Shown: piece after piece, positions 42,786-54,036 of the stretch
How positions within the stretch are numbered: position 1 is the first letter of the stretch
Layout: each line of letters starts with the position of its first letter
NCBI GenBank assembly: GCA_016192825.1
Contig: JACPTK010000035.1
Span: 22,032-86,031 of the forward strand
Origin: Betaproteobacteria bacterium
GTDB lineage: Bacteria; Pseudomonadota; Gammaproteobacteria; Burkholderiales; SG8-41
Length of the DNA stretch: 64,000 bases
Direction: 5' to 3'
The notes under the pieces: generated by a model
The model's database searches: none
The model's input: the letters and a program-made list of their open reading frames with translations, nothing else
Told to the model about the DNA's origin: nothing
Translations under genes and position numbers: made by a program

Positions 42786-43426
42786 AGCTTGATCCCCTGT
42801 TTCTTCAGCGTCGCCGCAAGGGCGTGGGTTGCCCGCGAGCAGTGTGTTTTCACACTTCCCTCCGAGCAACCCATTATTCTTGCCGCCGCCGCGACGTCCA
42901 GTTCCTCCCAGTAACGCAGGAGAAAGGCCTGGCGTTGACGGGCGGGCAGCTTTTCAAGCGCTTTTTCAATCAAAGCAAGCACTTGTGAGCGCTCAAGTTG
43001 TTGCGCCGGGGGCTCCGAAAATTTGGAGTCGTCCTCCACTTCCAAAGTTTCGAGCGGGTCGGCATCGCTATCGGCCTCGGCTCCGAAGAGATGCGACACG
43101 GGCATCGTCCACAGCGCGCGCACCTTCTGCCGGCGGTAGAAGTCCCGTATCGTGTTCTGGAGGATGCGCTGGAACAGCAAAGGCAGCTCGGCGGGAGGGC
43201 GCGCGGCGTATTTTTCCGTGAGCTTGAGCATGGCGTCCTGCACGATGTCGAGAGCCAGATGGTTGTCGCGTACCGAGAACAGCGCCTGTTTGTAAGCGCG
43301 GCGTTCGACTTCCGCGAAAAAATCCGACAGTTCTTTCGGGGTGGCCAGTGGACTCGCCTTGGTTGGGGCTGGCGGCAGGGTTGGCGCAGCCCGCGGCACG
43401 CGCCCGCCCGCCAGGGTCCGGGGCAT
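42782..43426 (-). CDS. ECF-type RNA polymerase sigma factor
   Basis: Sigma-70 family region 2 and 4 protein (214 residues). Region 2: LALDIVQDAMLKLTEKYA and LLFQRILQNTIRDFYRRQ. Region 4: LPARQRQAFLLRYWEELDVAAAARIMGCSEGSVKTHCSRATHAL. Residues 1-30 are Pro/Ala-rich, and an internal start is possible. Heads the DUF3619-DUF3106-RDD operon and is divergent from ilvB, an arrangement known in betaproteobacteria. Confidence 0.88.
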   Translation of the reverse strand: MPRTLAGGRVPRAAPTLPPAPTKASPLATPKELSDFFAEVERRAYKQALFSVRDNHLALDIVQDAMLKLTEKYAARPPAELPLLFQRILQNTIRDFYRRQKVRALWTMPVSHLFGAEADSDADPLETLEVEDDSKFSEPPAQQLERSQVLALIEKALEKLPARQRQAFLLRYWEELDVAAAARIMGCSEGSVKTHCSRATHALAATLKKQGIKL

Positions 43427-43567
43427 CTTAGCAAAAGGCCGACGGCGCGCAAACGATCCACGAGCGGCGGCAAACTTGAGCGCTATCCTGCTGTTTAAAG
43501 GGAAATTTTTCTTGACCTATGCGGCGGTAACCGGTAACGTAACAGATTTTCGTACTGGCGTTGAGCG

Positions 43568-45271
43568 ATGGCCATGGAACTGACCGGCGCGGAAATCGTG
43601 GTGCGCTGTCTGCAGGAAGAGGGGGTCGAGCACGTGTTCGGCTACCCCGGCGGGGCCGTGCTGTTCATTTACGACGAGCTGTTCAAGCAGAACCGGGTCA
43701 AGCACATCCTGGTGCGGCACGAGCAGGGGGCGGTGCACGCCGCCGATGGCTACGCGCGCTCCACCGGCAAAGTAGGCGTCTCGCTTGTCACCTCAGGCCC
43801 CGGTGTCACCAACGCGGTGACCGGCATTGCCACCGCGTACATGGATTCGATCCCGTTGGTGATCATCACGGGTCAGGTGCCGACGCATGCCATCGGCCTG
43901 GACGCGTTCCAGGAGTGCGACACGGTGGGCATCACCCGCCCCTGCGTGAAGCACAACTTCCTGGTGAAGGACGTGAAGGGCATCGCGGTCACGATCAAGA
44001 AGGCGTTCTATATCGCCTCCACCGGCCGTCCCGGCCCGGTCGTGGTGGACATTCCCAAGGACGTGACCACGGCCAAAGCCGAGTTCCGCTATCCCGAGAC
44101 GGCCACCCTGCGCTCCTACAATCCGGTCACCAAGGGGCACGGCGGGCAGATCAGGAAGGCGATCCAGACGCTGATACAGGCCAAGCGCCCGATGATCTAC
44201 ACCGGCGGCGGCGTCATCCTGGGAGATGCCTCTGAGGAGCTTGCCCACCTGACGCGCGCGCTGGGCTTTCCATGCACCAACACCCTGATGGGATTGGGCG
44301 GGTACCCGGCGACTGACCGCCAGTTCCTCGGCATGCTCGGCATGCACGGCACCTATGAGGCCAATATGGCGATGCAGCACTGCGACGTGCTGCTCGCGAT
44401 CGGCGCCCGCTTTGACGACCGCGTGATCGGCAACCCGGATCATTTCTACAACGCGCAGCGCACCATCATCCACGTCGACATCGACCCCTCGTCCATTTCC
44501 AAGCGCGTGAAGGTGGACATTCCCATCGTCGGCAACGTGCGCGAGGTGCTGCGCGAGCTGATCAAGCAGCTCGAGGCTTCCCGGGAAAAGCCCGACGCGG
44601 AAGCGCTCAAGGACTGGTGGGCCCAGATCAGCGAGTGGCGTTCGCGTGATTGCCTCAAGTACGACCGCGCCAGCGCCCTCATCAAGCCGCAGTACGTGAT
44701 CGAGAAGCTCTACGAGGTGACACGGGGCGACGCTTTCGTCACGTCCGACGTCGGGCAGCACCAGATGTGGGCGGCGCAGTTCTACAAGTTTGAAAAGCCG
44801 CGGCGCTGGATCAATTCCGGCGGGCTCGGCACGATGGGCTTCGGGCTTCCCGCCGCGATGGGCGTGCAGCTGGCGCACCCCAAGGCGACGGTCGCCTGCG
44901 TCACCGGCGAGGCAAGCGTGCAGATGTGCATCCAGGAGCTTTCCACCTGCAAGCAGTACCGCCTGCCGATCAAGGTGGTGAACCTCAACAACAAGTACAT
45001 GGGCATGGTGCGGCAGTGGCAGGAGTTCTTCCACGGCAACCGCTACGCCGAATCGTACATGGACGCCCTGCCGGATTTCGTGAAGCTTGCCGAGTCGTAC
45101 GGCCACGCCGGCATGAAGATCGAGAAGCGCGAGGACGTGGAGCCGGCGCTGAAGGAGGCCTTCTCGCGCAAGAAGGACCTCGTGTTCATGGACTTCATCA
45201 CCGACCAGACCGAGAACGTTTTCCCGATGGTCCCGGGCGGCAAGGGCCTCTCCGAAATGATCCTGGTATGA
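43568..45271 (+). CDS. ilvB: Acetolactate synthase large subunit
   Basis: ThDP-dependent acetohydroxyacid synthase (567 residues), first common step of Val/Leu/Ile synthesis. Motifs: VEHVFGYPGGAVL, the catalytic Glu in VRHEQGAVHAADGYAR, and the ThDP-binding segment TGEASVQMCIQEL...NLNNKYMGMV (GEA where many enzymes have GDG/GEG). Overlaps ilvH by 4 bp. Upstream, TTGACC at 43512-43517 is a fair -35 match, with a weak -10 (TAACGT, 43535). No leader peptide is seen. Confidence 0.96.
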   Translation: MAMELTGAEIVVRCLQEEGVEHVFGYPGGAVLFIYDELFKQNRVKHILVRHEQGAVHAADGYARSTGKVGVSLVTSGPGVTNAVTGIATAYMDSIPLVIITGQVPTHAIGLDAFQECDTVGITRPCVKHNFLVKDVKGIAVTIKKAFYIASTGRPGPVVVDIPKDVTTAKAEFRYPETATLRSYNPVTKGHGGQIRKAIQTLIQAKRPMIYTGGGVILGDASEELAHLTRALGFPCTNTLMGLGGYPATDRQFLGMLGMHGTYEANMAMQHCDVLLAIGARFDDRVIGNPDHFYNAQRTIIHVDIDPSSISKRVKVDIPIVGNVREVLRELIKQLEASREKPDAEALKDWWAQISEWRSRDCLKYDRASALIKPQYVIEKLYEVTRGDAFVTSDVGQHQMWAAQFYKFEKPRRWINSGGLGTMGFGLPAAMGVQLAHPKATVACVTGEASVQMCIQELSTCKQYRLPIKVVNLNNKYMGMVRQWQEFFHGNRYAESYMDALPDFVKLAESYGHAGMKIEKREDVEPALKEAFSRKKDLVFMDFITDQTENVFPMVPGGKGLSEMILV

Positions 45272-45759
45272 GGCATATCGTCTCCGTCCTGCTCGAGAAC
45301 GAGGCGGGCGCGCTGTCGCGGGTGGCGGGGCTGTTCTCCGCCCGCGGCTACAACATCGAATCGCTCACGGTCGCGCCCACCGAGGACCCGACGCTCTCGC
45401 GCATGACCATCGTCACCACCGGCTCCGACGAGGTCATCGAGCAGATCACCAAGCAGTTGAACAAGCTGATCGACGTGGTCAAGCTGATCGACCTCTCCGA
45501 CGGCGACCACATCGAGCGGGAGCTCATGCTCGTCAAGGTGCGCGCGGTGGGCAAGGACCGCGAGGAGATGAAGCGCATGGCCGACATCTTCCGCGGTCGC
45601 ATCATCGATGTCACCGACAAGGACTACACCATCGAGCTGACGGGCACCGGCTCCAAGCTCGACGCGTTCCTCAAGGCCATCGACCGCGCCGCGATACTGG
45701 AAACGGTGCGTACCGGCGCCTCCGGGATCGGGCGGGGCGACCGGGTATTGAGAGTCTAG
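45268..45759 (+). CDS. ilvH: Acetolactate synthase small subunit
   Basis: Regulatory ACT-domain subunit (163 residues) conferring valine feedback. N-terminal ACT domain MRHIVSVLLENEAGALSRVAGLFSARGYNIESL, then the C-terminal ALS_ss domain (REEMKRMADIFRGRIIDVT). ATG 45268 overlaps the ilvB stop; the longer upstream frame is spurious. The TAG stop adjoins a repeat spacer. Confidence 0.96.
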   Translation: MRHIVSVLLENEAGALSRVAGLFSARGYNIESLTVAPTEDPTLSRMTIVTTGSDEVIEQITKQLNKLIDVVKLIDLSDGDHIERELMLVKVRAVGKDREEMKRMADIFRGRIIDVTDKDYTIELTGTGSKLDAFLKAIDRAAILETVRTGASGIGRGDRVLRV

Positions 45760-46872
<1,113 letters not shown>

Positions 46873-46873
<1 letters not shown>

Positions 46874-46903
46874 TGATGGGTGATGGGTGATGGGTGATGA
46901 GTC
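46873..46903. repeat. Tandem heptamer repeat (GTGATGG type) at the ilvC-psd junction
   Basis: Three GTGATGG units then GTGATGA follow directly on the ilvC stop codon TAG. The annotated psd start codon ATG 46887 lies inside this tract, so its first residues derive from the repeat. No inverted arm is seen here. Confidence 0.75.
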
Positions 46904-47597
46904 GAAGACCCTGACGGGAACGCCTCCCGCTTCCGGCCTCCCGCCGGACGGCGCGGGCGCCTACCCCCATCCGATCATCGCGAGGGAAGGTTGGCCGTTC
47001 ATCCTCGCATCGGTCGCGGCCGCGGCGGCCACGCATTGGTTTGCCGGCACGGCGTGGGCGGTGCCGCTGTGGCTCGTCGTCGCCTTCATGGTGCAGTTCT
47101 TCCGGGATCCACCCCGCGTGGTCCCGCCGGAGCCCAAGGCCGTGCTGTCGCCGGCCGACGGCCGGATCGTCGCGGTCGAGCGCGCGCGCGACCCGTACCT
47201 CGAGCGCGACGCGCTCAAGATGAGCGTGTTCATGAACGTGTTCAACGCGCATTCCAATCGCAGCCCGGTGGACGGGGAGGTGCGCGCCGCCTGGCACCAC
47301 CCGGGCAAATTTTTCAACGCCGAGCTTTCCAAGTCATCGCTGGAGAACGAGCGCAACGCGCTGTGGATCCGGACCGCGGGCGGGGCGGACGTGACGTGCG
47401 TCCAGATCGCGGGGCTCATCGCGCGCCGCATCCTGTGCTACGCCGGGGCCGGGCGGCGGCTGGCGCGCGGCGAGCGATACGGCTTCATCCGCTTTGGCTC
47501 GCGGCTGGACGTCTACCTCCCGCCGGAATCGCGGCCGGTGGCGTCCATGGGCGACAAGGTCTACGCTACCGAGACGATCCTCGCCATGCTCCCGTAG
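46887..47597 (+). CDS. psd: Phosphatidylserine decarboxylase
   Basis: Makes phosphatidylethanolamine. 236 residues of the short PSD-A type: [14 protein letters not shown] start, hydrophobic segment (about 35-65), [16 protein letters not shown], and the autocatalytic site GS in [11 protein letters not shown], where Ser becomes the pyruvoyl group. The canonical N-terminus would begin at about residue 26; residues 1-25 ([12 protein letters not shown]...) come from repeat and spacer sequence, so the true start is uncertain. Followed by pssA, giving the full PS-to-PE step. Confidence 0.93.
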   Translation: MMGDESKTLTGTPPASGLPPDGAGAYPHPIIAREGWPFILASVAAAAATHWFAGTAWAVPLWLVVAFMVQFFRDPPRVVPPEPKAVLSPADGRIVAVERARDPYLERDALKMSVFMNVFNAHSNRSPVDGEVRAAWHHPGKFFNAELSKSSLENERNALWIRTAGGADVTCVQIAGLIARRILCYAGAGRRLARGERYGFIRFGSRLDVYLPPESRPVASMGDKVYATETILAMLP

Positions 47598-47640
47598 CCG
47601 CGGACGGGAGGGCGGAACCGCATGAAGGAGGGCCGCGGTT

Positions 47641-47680
47641 TGTCGAATCGCGAATCGCCAATCACGAATCACGGACGTTG
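47641..47680. repeat. Short tandem repeat spacer (CGAATCGC/CGAATCAC type)
   Basis: Imperfect 7-9 bp units CGAATCG, CGAATCG, CCAATCA, CGAATCA in tandem, ending four bases before the pssA ATG. Same style as the other spacers; only one arm is visible. Confidence 0.6.
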
Positions 47681-47683
47681 AGC

Positions 47684-48517
47684 ATGTACGAGCCGCGTGA
47701 ACACAAGCTCTTCATCAGGTCGCGCTTCGCCCGGCGCGGGATTTACTGGCTGCCCAACCTGTTCACGGTCGCCGCGCTGTTCGCCGGGTTCTATGCCATC
47801 GTCCAGGCGATGGGCGGCCGCTACGAGCAGGCGGCCATCGCGATCTTCGTGGCGATGGTGCTGGACGGGCTCGACGGGCGCGTGGCCCGGCTGACGCACA
47901 CGCAGAGCGCCTTCGGCGCGGAGCTCGACAGCCTTTCGGACATGGTGTCGTTCGGCGTGGCGCCGGCGCTGGTGGTGTACGTGTGGGCGCTCAAGGATTT
48001 CGCCGCCATGAAATCCGTGGCGTGGCTCGGGCCCTGGCTCACCACCAAGCTCGGCTGGATCGCCGCCTTCATCTACTGCGCGTGCGCGGCGCTGAGGCTC
48101 GCCCGCTTCAACACCACGCTCGACGTCGCGGACAAGCGTTTCTTCCAGGGCCTGCCGAGCCCCGCCGCCGCCTGCCTCGTGGCGGGGCTGGTGTGGGCGT
48201 TGAACGAATACCAGATCAAGGGGCAGGACGTGAAGTGGCTCGCCTGGGGCCTGACCGTTTTCGCCGGCCTCACCATGGTGAGCAACTTCAAGTTCTACAG
48301 CGGCAAGGACATCAATCTCCGGAAGAGCGTGCCGTTTTCGGTGGTCGTCGGCAGCACCTTCGGGCTGGTGGCGCTGTTCATGCTCTCCAGCACGCTGCCC
48401 GAGATGCTGTTCCTGCTGTTCGCGTGCTACGGCGTCTCGGGCTACGTGCTGTGGATCTACGATCTGGTCCGCGCCCGCGCCGTCGGCAAGGCGCCGCCGC
48501 CCGCCCCCGGCGCCTAG
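47684..48517 (+). CDS. pssA: CDP-diacylglycerol-serine O-phosphatidyltransferase
   Basis: Integral membrane enzyme (277 residues) of the CDP-alcohol phosphotransferase class forming phosphatidylserine. Signature DG-x2-AR-type motif DGRVARLTHTQSAFGAELDSLSD and about eight hydrophobic segments. ATG 47684 follows a repeat spacer; the long frame upstream is a shadow of psd. The TAG stop is in CTAG, followed by a decayed repeat hairpin (AGCAGCCTGCCGGACTT). Confidence 0.94.
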   Translation: MYEPREHKLFIRSRFARRGIYWLPNLFTVAALFAGFYAIVQAMGGRYEQAAIAIFVAMVLDGLDGRVARLTHTQSAFGAELDSLSDMVSFGVAPALVVYVWALKDFAAMKSVAWLGPWLTTKLGWIAAFIYCACAALRLARFNTTLDVADKRFFQGLPSPAAACLVAGLVWALNEYQIKGQDVKWLAWGLTVFAGLTMVSNFKFYSGKDINLRKSVPFSVVVGSTFGLVALFMLSSTLPEMLFLLFACYGVSGYVLWIYDLVRARAVGKAPPPAPGA

Positions 48518-48530
48518 CAGCCTGCCGGAC

Positions 48531-48559
48531 TTGCGTTTCGCTATGGCAGCCTATATATT
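48531..48559 (+). promoter_or_regulatory. Candidate leuA promoter
   Basis: TTGCGT (48531-48536) and TATATT (48554-48559) are separated by exactly 17 bp. Transcription would start about where the Leu-rich leader begins, leaving almost no 5' UTR for it. A second -10-like TATAGAAT at about 48714 lies nearer leuA and is an alternative. Confidence 0.45.
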
Positions 48560-48566
48560 CCCAGGC

Positions 48567-48644
48567 ATGCATCGTTTCGCTCAGGCCAACGCTTCCCCTG
48601 TCCCCGCCCGCCTGCTGCTGGCCGGCCTGCTGCTGCGCCGCTAG
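48567..48644 (+). CDS. leuL: Leu-rich leader peptide upstream of leuA (attenuator candidate)
   Basis: 25-codon frame MHRFAQANASPVPARLLLAG then LLLRR and TAG. Six Leu codons (all CTG) occur in two runs of three near the end, the pattern of a leucine-sensing leader peptide. The stop lies in a small GCGCC-GCTA-GGCGC hairpin. Downstream (48645-48773) there are dyads, including GGAAC...GTTCC around the leuA Shine-Dalgarno, but no T-tract terminator, so the control mechanism is unclear. Too short for ordinary gene finding. Confidence 0.55.
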   Translation: MHRFAQANASPVPARLLLAGLLLRR

Positions 48645-48773
48645 GCGCGCACATCCATTTCCCACAATTTGTAGTTTCGGTCCGGCGCGGCGAGCACCGC
48701 GGCGGGAAGCCTATAGAATACGCGCGTTCACGGCCAGAGCCGGGCGGGAACGGCAAACATTCCGGAGAGTTCC

Positions 48774-50315
48774 ATGGCCAAGGAAAAGTTGATCATATTC
48801 GACACCACGATGCGCGACGGCGAGCAGAGTCCGGGTGCGTCCATGACCCGGGACGAGAAGCTCCGCATCGCGCGCCAGCTGGAGCGCATGCGGGTAGACG
48901 TGATCGAGGCCGGTTTTCCGGCGTCGAGCGACGGCGACTTCGAGGCGGTGAAGGCGGTCGCGTCCGCGATCAAGGACAGCACGGTCTGCGGGCTCGCGCG
49001 CGCCAACGAGAAGGACGTGCGCCGTTGCGGCGAGGCGGTGCGGGGCGCCCGCGCGCCGCGCGTGCACACCTTCATCGCGACTTCGCCGATCCATATGGAG
49101 AAGAAGCTCCGCATGGAGCCTTCCCAGGTCATCGAGCAGGCGGTGCGGGCGGTGAAGTGGGCGCGCGAGTACACCGACAACGTCGAATTCTCGCCCGAGG
49201 ATGCGGGGCGCTCGGATCTCGATTTCCTGTGCCGCATCCTCGAGCGGGTGATCAAGGCCGGCGCCACCACCATCAACGTGCCCGATACGGTGGGCTACAC
49301 GCTGCCCGATCATTTCGGCCCGCTGATTCGCAAGCTGCGCGAGCGCATTCCCAACTCGGAGCGGGCGGTTTGGTCGGTGCATTGCCACAACGACCTGGGC
49401 CTCGCGGTCGCCAACTCGCTCGCCGCGGTGCTGAACGGCGCGCGCCAGGTGGAGTGCACGATCAACGGGCTCGGCGAGCGCGCCGGCAATGCTTCGCTCG
49501 AGGAGATCGTGATGGCGGTGCGCACGCGCCAGGACGTGTTCCCGTGCGATACCGGCATCGACGCCACGCAGATCGTGCCGGCCTCCAAGCTGGTCTCCGG
49601 CATCACCGGCTACCCGGTGCAGCCGAACAAGGCGATCGTCGGCGCCAACGCCTTCGCGCACGAGTCCGGCATCCACCAGGACGGCGTGCTCAAGCACCGC
49701 GAGACCTACGAGATCATGAGCGCCGAATCCGTGGGCTGGAGCACCAACCGCCTGACGCTGGGAAAGCTCTCGGGCCGCAACGCCTTCAAGAACCGGCTGC
49801 AGGAGCTCGGCATCGAGCTGGGCTCGGAAGAGGCGCTCAACGCCGCGTTCAAGCGCTTCAAGGACCTTGCCGACAAGAAACGCGAGATCTTCGACGAGGA
49901 CCTGCAAGCGCTGATCACCGAGGAGAACCTCGAGCACGTGGAGAACGAGCGCTATCACCTGGTGTCCCTGACCGCGCATTCGGAAACCGGCGAGCAGCCC
50001 TACGCGAGGATCGTGGTGTCCGAGGCAGGGCAGGAGAAGCCGGCCCAGGCGCAGGGCAGCGGCCCGGTCGACGCCTCGTTCAAGGCGATTGAGTCGATCG
50101 TCAGGAGCGGGGCCGAGCTGCTGCTCTACTCGGTCAACAACATCACGAGCGGCACCGACGCCCAGGGCGAAGTGACGGTGCGGCTGGCCAAGGGCGGGCG
50201 CATCGTCAACGGCCAGGGCGCCGACACCGATATCGTCGTGGCCTCGGCGAAGGCCTATATCAACGCCCTCAACAAGCTGCACTCGAAGCTGGAGCGGATC
50301 AATCCGCAGGTTTAA
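48774..50315 (+). CDS. leuA: 2-isopropylmalate synthase
   Basis: First committed enzyme of leucine synthesis (513 residues). N-terminal TIM barrel with metal-binding [13 protein letters not shown] and [13 protein letters not shown] plus [15 protein letters not shown]-terminal LeuA dimer/regulatory domain (about 390-510), which binds leucine for feedback. RBS CGGAGAG precedes ATG 48774. Completes the ilvBHC...leuA branched-chain block. Confidence 0.96.
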   Translation: MAKEKLIIFDTTMRDGEQSPGASMTRDEKLRIARQLERMRVDVIEAGFPASSDGDFEAVKAVASAIKDSTVCGLARANEKDVRRCGEAVRGARAPRVHTFIATSPIHMEKKLRMEPSQVIEQAVRAVKWAREYTDNVEFSPEDAGRSDLDFLCRILERVIKAGATTINVPDTVGYTLPDHFGPLIRKLRERIPNSERAVWSVHCHNDLGLAVANSLAAVLNGARQVECTINGLGERAGNASLEEIVMAVRTRQDVFPCDTGIDATQIVPASKLVSGITGYPVQPNKAIVGANAFAHESGIHQDGVLKHRETYEIMSAESVGWSTNRLTLGKLSGRNAFKNRLQELGIELGSEEALNAAFKRFKDLADKKREIFDEDLQALITEENLEHVENERYHLVSLTAHSETGEQPYARIVVSEAGQEKPAQAQGSGPVDASFKAIESIVRSGAELLLYSVNNITSGTDAQGEVTVRLAKGGRIVNGQGADTDIVVASAKAYINALNKLHSKLERINPQV

Positions 50316-50540
50316 GCGCCCACGGCGGCTATTTCTGGTGCGAGAGGTGAAGCACTCGCGCGCCGTGCGCGCTTAATCGACGCCGCGCGTCGAGAATAAA
50401 CAAGAACAGGAACCTCGCGTCGGCGACATGGACGTGGCTGCGCGTGTCGCTCCCGCGCCTGGCGAAACGCGCGACGCAAACCGCGCTGGTAGAGAACGCG
50501 ACGGCTGGCGCGATCACGCCCGCGCAGGCCGGGAGACCGG
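50316..50540. other. Gap after leuA without a convincing gene
   Basis: 225 bp between the leuA stop and the end of the HugZ-like gene. A 62-codon minus-strand frame exists (50329-50517), but its composition (FLFLFILDARRRL) and lack of start signals do not support a protein. No T-tract terminator is seen. Confidence 0.4.
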
Positions 50541-51859
<1,319 letters not shown>

Positions 51860-51889
51860 TTATAGGAGCCCTGTCCATCCCCGGGGGAC

Positions 51890-53155
51890 GTGATGCTGCG
51901 GCTCCGGAAGACCCCGCCGCTCTTCGATTTCGTGCGCATGGCATGGCGCCGCTTCACCGAGGAGCGCTGCCTGCAGATCGCCTCCAGCCTGACTTTCACG
52001 GCGCTGCTCGCAATCGTGCCGATCATCACGGTCGCGCTGACCATGATCTCGGCGTTCCCGGTGTTCGGCGAGCTGCTGCGGCACGTGGAGTATTTCCTGG
52101 TCGAAAACATGCTGCCGGAGTCGGCCGGGTCGATCGCCGCCTATACGGAGGAGTTCGCCGACAACGCGGCCCGGCTCACCGCCTTCGGCGTCCTGTTCCT
52201 TTTCGTCACGGCGATGATCGTGCTGCAGACGATCGACCGCGCTTTTAACCAGATCTGGCGCGTGCCCCGGCCGCGCACCACGGTGCAGCGCGTTTTCATT
52301 TACTGGGCGCTGCTCACCGTGGGGCCGGTGCTGATCGGTGCGAGCCTCTCGCTCACGTCGTGGCTGGTCAGCCAGTCCCTGGGGCTGGTGAAGGACCTGC
52401 CTCTGGCGGGCGAGGCGCTGCTCAAGATCGTGCCGATCGGCCTCACCGGCGTCGCGTTCTCGCTGGTCTACATCACCATTCCGAACCGGCGCGTGCTGGT
52501 GCGCGACGCGCTCTCCGGCGGGTTCCTGGCGGCGCTCGCGTTCGAGGGCATGAAGCACGGGTTTGCGTTCTACGTCACGCATTTTGCGACCTACAAGCTG
52601 GTCTACGGCGCGTTCGCGAGCGTTCCCATCTTCCTGCTGTGGATCTATCTCTCCTGGCTGATCGTGCTGTGCGGGGCGGTCGCGGCGGCGGTCATGCCCG
52701 AGTGGCGCGAACGCGCCTCGCAGGTCGAGCCCGTTCCCGGCGCGCGGTTTCTCGATGCGCTGCAGATACTGCGGCTGTTGTGGGAGGCGCATCGCACGGG
52801 CGGGATCGTCACCGTGTCCCGCCTGCACGCCGCGGTGAAGCTTCCCGTAGACCGCATCGAGGCGATCCTGGACACGATGAACGCCGCGCACTGGGCGGGC
52901 AGGGTGGCGCACGGCTGGACGCTGATGAAAGATGCGGCCGAGATCAGCGTGGCCGACGTCTATCATGCGTTCGTTTTCCGGGCCGGCGCGGAACTGCCGA
53001 TGCGCGACTCGGGACAGGGTCTCGACCGCCTCGCGCTCGAGCTGGCCAGTGGCATCGAGGACAGCCTGCGCCTGTCGCTGGAAGATCTGTTTCACAAGGC
53101 GGCGGCCCCGGAAGCCGCCGCCGTTCCAAAACGCATCCAGGCGATCCAGGGTTAA
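51890..53155 (+). CDS. YihY/virulence factor BrkB-family membrane protein
   Basis: 421 residues (GTG 51890 or ATG 51893). N-terminal domain with six hydrophobic segments and family landmarks ASSLTFTALLAIVPIITV and ASVPIFLLWIYLSWLIVLCGA. The C-terminal 130 residues form a winged-helix-like extension (VSRLHAAVKLPVDRIEAILDTM) found in longer betaproteobacterial members. Formerly misnamed RNase BN. Function unsettled. Confidence 0.88.
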   Translation: MMLRLRKTPPLFDFVRMAWRRFTEERCLQIASSLTFTALLAIVPIITVALTMISAFPVFGELLRHVEYFLVENMLPESAGSIAAYTEEFADNAARLTAFGVLFLFVTAMIVLQTIDRAFNQIWRVPRPRTTVQRVFIYWALLTVGPVLIGASLSLTSWLVSQSLGLVKDLPLAGEALLKIVPIGLTGVAFSLVYITIPNRRVLVRDALSGGFLAALAFEGMKHGFAFYVTHFATYKLVYGAFASVPIFLLWIYLSWLIVLCGAVAAAVMPEWRERASQVEPVPGARFLDALQILRLLWEAHRTGGIVTVSRLHAAVKLPVDRIEAILDTMNAAHWAGRVAHGWTLMKDAAEISVADVYHAFVFRAGAELPMRDSGQGLDRLALELASGIEDSLRLSLEDLFHKAAAPEAAAVPKRIQAIQG

Positions 53156-53215
53156 GCGGCCGGGTTGCCGCCAAGGGGGGATAGATGAAGGGCGTCGAGC
53201 GCCGGTTTTAGCGGC

Positions 53216-53386
53216 TGTCGTGGAACAGCCGCTTCGCCGTCGTGGTCGCGGTGGTGGCGGGCGTGGTGGCCGGATTCGTTCAGCGCCGCGGTCGCGCTGG
53301 TGGGGCTCGCCCTTTACCTCACGCACACGTCCGACGCGCACGCGGCGGGCGGCGGCGATGCGAAGGAGGAGGCGGCGAATCGGTAG
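53216..53386 (+). pseudogene. Remnant of a small membrane-protein gene
   Basis: One frame reads WNSRFAVVVAVVAGVVAG; then, after a shift of frame at about 53275, [20 protein letters not shown] followed by [14 protein letters not shown] and a stop at 53386. Joined, they would give two hydrophobic segments and a charged tail, so it looks like a frameshifted gene end. It overlaps the 3' end of the convergent slt gene. Could also be chance in GC-rich DNA. Confidence 0.35.
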
Positions 53387-54036
53387 TTCAGGAGGCGCGG
53401 TCGCGCGCGGTCGCGCGCGGTGTCCGCTACCCGGGTGGCGTAGTGCCAGTCGCGCTCCCAGGCGCGCACCACCAGATTCGGGTACTCGGGCTTGCCGAGG
53501 CTGCCGTTGTAGCGGCCGAGCGCGCGGTAGAGGTCGCCTTTATCCATGTCGAGGTAGTGGCGCAGGATCACGCAGCCGTAGCGGAGGTTGGTGCGCAGGT
53601 GAAACAGGTTGTGGTCGCGGCTGCCGATCAGTTTGGCCCAGAACGGCATGACCTGCATGAATCCGCGGGCGCCGGCGCGCGAGACCGCGTACTTGCGGAA
53701 GTTGCTCTCGACCTGGATCAGCCCCAGCACCAGCTGGGGATCGAGGCCGGCGCGCCTGGCCTCGTAGTGCACCGTGACCAGAAATTCCTCCCGCTGCCGG
53801 CGGTCGGGCATGCGCGAGGCGAGGCGCCTCGACATCGTCGCCAGCCACCGCCGCGCCTCACCCTGCGTGTTGAACGCCAGAAACGGCGTCGCCTGGTCCG
53901 AAACCGATTTGTGCAGCGCCGACTGTACGCTGGCCGACAGGGGCTCGTAGGCTTGCGCGCCGGCGTGGGCCACCACCGGCACCGCCGCAGCGAGCGCCCA
54001 CCCCCATCGCAGCAAGACCTCAGCTATTCTCCACAT
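53314..54036 (-). CDS. Lytic transglycosylase (SLT domain)
   Basis: Exported murein lytic transglycosylase (240 residues). Signal peptide ending VAHAG; SLT fold with catalytic Glu in GLIQVESNF (about residue 107), [11 protein letters not shown] and [14 protein letters not shown]. Starts 13 bp inside proS. The last 20 residues ([20 protein letters not shown]) are atypical and lie over the decayed gene at 53216-53386, so the original C-terminus may have been replaced. Confidence 0.9.
   Translation of the reverse strand: MWRIAEVLLRWGWALAAAVPVVAHAGAQAYEPLSASVQSALHKSVSDQATPFLAFNTQGEARRWLATMSRRLASRMPDRRQREEFLVTVHYEARRAGLDPQLVLGLIQVESNFRKYAVSRAGARGFMQVMPFWAKLIGSRDHNLFHLRTNLRYGCVILRHYLDMDKGDLYRALGRYNGSLGKPEYPNLVVRAWERDWHYATRVADTARDRARPRLLNYRFAASSFASPPPAACASDVCVR

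Noticed and set aside
43427..43567. Leader peptide upstream of ilvB
   Set aside because: Only a three-codon frame (ATG CGG CGG TAA) is present; no run of Val, Leu or Ile codons.
50329..50517. 62-codon minus-strand frame after leuA
   Set aside because: No ribosome-binding site, unusual composition and no recognisable family.
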